This document shows positions 4,594 through 7,076 of a stretch of 7,076 bases of DNA, in pieces. Location of the stretch: contig JAESSU010000015.1 of the NCBI GenBank assembly GCA_016763955.1, positions 1-7,076 on the forward strand. The letters are read 5' to 3'. Below the pieces are notes generated by a model. That model was not told where the DNA came from. It was given only the letters and a program-made list of their open reading frames with translations, and made no database searches. The position numbers and the translations under genes are program-made. Each line of letters starts with the position of its first letter. Within the stretch, counting starts at the first letter, position 1. Source of the stretch: Phycisphaeraceae bacterium (GTDB lineage: Bacteria; Planctomycetota; Phycisphaerae; Phycisphaerales; Phycisphaeraceae).

Positions 4594-6561
4594 ATGAATC
4601 CAGTCAAACTTGGGCCTTATGATATTCAGAAGAAAATCGGTGAAGGCGGCATGGGGGCGGTGTACCTCGGCACGCACACCGAAGATGGTCGTCAAGCAGC
4701 GGTCAAACTCTTGCCAGAGGCGATGGCCAAGCGGCCGGGCTTTCGGGATCGATTCGAAGCAGAGATTGAATCCCTACGCAAGCTTGAGCATCCTAATATT
4801 GTCCAGCTCTACGGCTACGGTGAAGAAGCTGGCCAACTGTTTTATGCAATGGAATATGTGCCAGGCAAGAATCTGCAAGAAGAACTCGATAGCGGCAAAC
4901 GCTTCACATGGTTAGAAGTGGTCAACATGGGAATCGCGCTCGCGGAAGCATTAAGGCATGCTCATCTGCATGGCATTATTCATCGAGACATCAAGCCTGC
5001 TAACATTATGATGCGTGATGATGGCATCCCTAAACTCACGGACTTTGGGATCGCAAGCTTGTACGGCGTTGAAGGTTTGACCATGGCAGGTGGGCCTTTG
5101 GGGACGGCTCATTACATGGCACCGGAGCAGTCATCAAGCAATAACAAAATCACTGAACACGCGGACTTTTATGCGCTAGGCGGAACGTTTTATGCGCTGC
5201 TTGCAGGCCGTCCGCCGTTTGTGGCTCAGTCGATGTTGCAGTTACTGGAGATGCATAAAAAGCACACACCTTTGCCGGTGAATCAGATTGTGCCCGATGT
5301 GCCTGAGGAATTAAGCGTGGTGATTAGCACCATGCTTCACAAAAAACCAACCGACCGTGTGCCCAGTGCGACGATGCTTGTTAAAAGTCTTAAAGCCGTG
5401 CGTGATGCCATTGCTTTTCGGCAAAATATAGTCAAGCCCCAAGCTCCGTTACCTCTCGAAGAGCCCGAGCAAGAGCACATCCGTACGCAGGTTTTTCCAC
5501 GCTCGGATAATGCTGCTGCCGCGCCGACGGTTAAGCTTGATGAGCAAGCGTTGGCTAATCATGCTGACTTGGATCAAACGATTGCGACAAGTCTTCCTGA
5601 TGATGCTGATCCTGATGCAACGATCTTTAGTTCAGAGCCCACTGCAATTCCGCTTAAGACCGAGGATCAAGTGGCAGGTGATGGATATGAGTTAGCTGAG
5701 TCTGACGATCCAGAAGGGCTACAATCCATGTTCATTACTGCTGAGGAAGCTCGGCAGATGGACCGGGAACGTTTAGAGGAAGAGGCCCGTCAGCAGCCGC
5801 GGAGTATCCCGCTAATCTCCATTGTTTTGTTGATCGTTGTTCTGTTACTTGCAGGAATTTTTTGGTATCGGTCGCGGCCATTGAGTCCTCAAGGCTTACT
5901 CGCTCGGATTGATGCGATACAAAATACATCTGATCCTTACGAACAGTCGGTCTTGTTAGATTACATGCAACAGTATGAACAACTCGTGCCTGAAAATGAT
6001 CCAAAGGTCGTCGAGTTTACACAACTTAAAAATGATATGGAGATACAGAACCTAGAACGTAAGCTCCGGCAGAGGGCTCGATACCGTTTGAATAATGCTT
6101 CATCACTGAGCATGGTCGAGCAAACCTTGCTTCAAACGATTCACTTGATTCCCAATGACCCACAGCTTGCGATGGTACAACTTGATGCGCTGCATACTCT
6201 CTTTGCAGATCCAATGGTCAAACGCTCGGCTCGAGATGACCGGCTTTTAGGTGTGGCTCAACTTCTGCACCAACGTGCATCGCAAACACTGGCTACCTAT
6301 CAGGGGACGTATCTTAAACCCATTGATGATCAGTTAGACCGTGCAGAGCATTTTCTAGATAAAAACCCTACTCGAACAATAAATGCTTCACAGGCGATCA
6401 TCACACTGTATGCAAGTCATCCATGGGCAGCTTCACAGATTGAACGTGCCCGGCAGCTGATGACGGAGGCTGACACAATGATCAATGTTAGTCACGCTGC
6501 CTCTGATGATGTGGTTAAGGTTGCAGATGACTTGGCTCCAACGCCCAATCAAATTCATTGA
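4594..6561 (+). CDS. Transmembrane Ser/Thr protein kinase (Hanks-type, PknB-like)
   Basis: The protein has 655 residues. The N-terminal kinase domain (about 9-275) is complete: glycine loop GEGGMG (16-21), VAIK-type lysine in AAVKLL (Lys38), probable helix-C Glu57, catalytic HRDIKPAN (130-137), DFG (150-152), GTAHYMAPEQ (170-179), DFYALG (191-196) and Arg255. It is therefore expected to be active and to phosphorylate Ser/Thr using ATP. A Pro/acidic juxtamembrane region (about 280-403) follows. One membrane helix (about 404-425) is flanked by Arg and places the remaining 230 residues outside the cytoplasm. That part is helical and lacks PASTA, WD40 or other sensor repeats I recognise. The ATG start sits nine residues before the kinase core, although the ribosome binding site is weak (TAGAG, 3 nt upstream). 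The gene stands alone, 74 bp after the second palindromic element. Ligand and substrates are unknown. Confidence 0.93.
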   Translation: MNPVKLGPYDIQKKIGEGGMGAVYLGTHTEDGRQAAVKLLPEAMAKRPGFRDRFEAEIESLRKLEHPNIVQLYGYGEEAGQLFYAMEYVPGKNLQEELDSGKRFTWLEVVNMGIALAEALRHAHLHGIIHRDIKPANIMMRDDGIPKLTDFGIASLYGVEGLTMAGGPLGTAHYMAPEQSSSNNKITEHADFYALGGTFYALLAGRPPFVAQSMLQLLEMHKKHTPLPVNQIVPDVPEELSVVISTMLHKKPTDRVPSATMLVKSLKAVRDAIAFRQNIVKPQAPLPLEEPEQEHIRTQVFPRSDNAAAAPTVKLDEQALANHADLDQTIATSLPDDADPDATIFSSEPTAIPLKTEDQVAGDGYELAESDDPEGLQSMFITAEEARQMDRERLEEEARQQPRSIPLISIVLLIVVLLLAGIFWYRSRPLSPQGLLARIDAIQNTSDPYEQSVLLDYMQQYEQLVPENDPKVVEFTQLKNDMEIQNLERKLRQRARYRLNNASSLSMVEQTLLQTIHLIPNDPQLAMVQLDALHTLFADPMVKRSARDDRLLGVAQLLHQRASQTLATYQGTYLKPIDDQLDRAEHFLDKNPTRTINASQAIITLYASHPWAASQIERARQLMTEADTMINVSHAASDDVVKVADDLAPTPNQIH

Positions 6562-6984
6562 ACAGTCTTTAACGGGGCGGTGCTTTCAAAAAACCCGTAC
6601 TGGGAGATGGGCGTAATCTGTAAGCAGCTATACCCCTCGTCAATGAACTTGTCCTGTTATTTGTGTACGCGGCCCCCCCGGCCCCCCGGACTCTTGTTTT
6701 AGGACTCCAAAGCGTTTTCAACGCAGTCAAAATAATACCCGATGGGGACACATATAATTCCTTGTGTTTTCTTGCCCGTAATTCTTATGGCACGATTGCC
6801 TCTGCTTACTACCACGGCCGATAACATTAGATGTGAAGCTGAGGGTTAAGTCGCCCCACAGTTTGGACGATAGGAATAATGCCGGTTGTATCGACTGTAT
6901 GAGTCGTGCCGGTGTCTGGAGTTGTGGTGAACGCTTGCAGTGAGCGGCTTACGAGATGCCTGGTTGCTCAGATAAACGCCCTTC

Positions 6985-7035
6985 TTTTTTACCCCCCGTA
7001 CACGCGTAAAAAATAGACTCCGAGACAGTCACTGT
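6985..7035 (+). promoter_or_regulatory. Inverted repeats upstream of the right-edge gene
   Basis: TTTTTTAC (6985-6992) and GTAAAAAA (7006-7013) form a perfect 8-bp inverted repeat around a 13-nt spacer that includes a C6 tract. The right half, TAAAAAAT, could serve as a -10 region, but I see no matching -35 box. An 11-bp odd palindrome, ACAGTCACTGT (7025-7035), follows and ends 14 bp before the ribosome binding site, where an operator could sit. No known regulator site is recognised. Confidence 0.3.
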
Positions 7036-7049
7036 TTTTATGGCATCGC

Positions 7050-7055
7050 AAGGAG
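7050..7055 (+). promoter_or_regulatory. Ribosome binding site of the right-edge gene
   Basis: AAGGAG lies 8 nt before the ATG at 7064, the same motif and spacing as for the nucleotidase gene. It supports a real gene start at the edge. Confidence 0.7.
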
Positions 7056-7063
7056 TTACCCCT

Positions 7064-7076
7064 ATGAATTCGAAAT
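7064..7076 (+). CDS. 5' end of a gene running off the right edge
   Basis: An ATG with a strong ribosome binding site opens a frame encoding Met-Asn-Ser-Lys before the window ends. Too little is present to identify the product. Prepilin-like proteins often begin with a short basic peptide of this kind, but this cannot be tested here. Confidence 0.6.

Larger units (their letters stand above)
6562..7063. other. Gene-free region of about 500 bp
   Basis: No supported gene is present; the open frames here are short, lack ribosome binding sites and have unconvincing composition. It contains adjacent C7 and C6 tracts (6673-6679 and 6682-6687) and a 40-bp sequence after them (6689-6728) that can fold as a three-way junction. 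There is also an imperfect hairpin AAGCTGAGGG/CCCACAGTTT (6836-6845/6855-6864) and a bulged hairpin TGAGCGGC (6941-6948) with GCC and GCTCA (6958-6970). A possible regulatory palindrome lies near the right end. No clear terminator follows the kinase gene. The region could be a long 5' leader, a non-coding RNA locus or decayed sequence. Confidence 0.5.

Noticed and set aside
6569..6751. Minus-strand 60-codon open frame after the kinase gene
   Set aside because: It has no ribosome binding site, its composition is driven by the GC tracts, and it resembles no known protein.

Overview
The window looks like a chromosomal segment from a bacterium with moderate GC content. I infer Planctomycetota, possibly the Phycisphaerae. 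The grounds are a membrane-anchored Hanks-type Ser/Thr kinase, several unlinked TPR proteins, a HAL2/CysQ-type nucleotidase, a long Pro/Val-rich protein, loosely packed genes in mixed orientation, and frequent poly-C tracts. No rRNA, ribosomal protein or other firm taxonomic marker is present, so this placement is an inference.

Layout. Positions 1-1260 hold the 3' part of a Pro/Val-rich protein whose start lies left of the window. Positions 1261-1529 are intergenic and contain a 137-bp palindromic element (1315-1451). A small TPR protein follows (1530-1985, +). The convergent gap 1986-2158 contains a second kind of cloverleaf-folding sequence (2026-2114) and a likely terminator (2109-2140). 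On the minus strand, 2159-3136 encodes a 3'(2'),5'-bisphosphate nucleotidase-like protein that has lost a metal-binding Asp. Only 44 bp away, a larger TPR protein is transcribed divergently (3181-4089, +). Positions 4090-4593 are non-coding and carry a second, diverged 149-bp copy of the palindromic element (4371-4519). A transmembrane Ser/Thr kinase occupies 4594-6561. A gene-free stretch of about 500 bp follows, and the first four codons of another gene, with a good ribosome binding site, lie at the right edge.

The genes do not form one obvious pathway. The kinase and the two TPR proteins suggest signalling and protein-protein interaction functions. The nucleotidase family normally clears PAP/PAPS from sulfur assimilation.

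The most notable content is between the genes. The two long elements (1315-1451 and 4371-4519) share perfect 13-bp terminal inverted repeats and fold into multi-arm junctions. They differ by compensatory base-pair changes in the arms, and each ends 74-78 bp before a start codon. An 89-bp sequence at 2026-2114 has the same plan: closing stem, contiguous arms, adjacent G/C homopolymer. A weaker 40-bp candidate lies at 6689-6728. On the strand where the G-tract follows the fold, the imperfect pairs in the main stems listed below are G·T (G·U in RNA) rather than A·C, apart from one A·G mismatch in a minor inner hairpin. This suggests structured RNA or single-stranded DNA rather than simple DNA palindromes.
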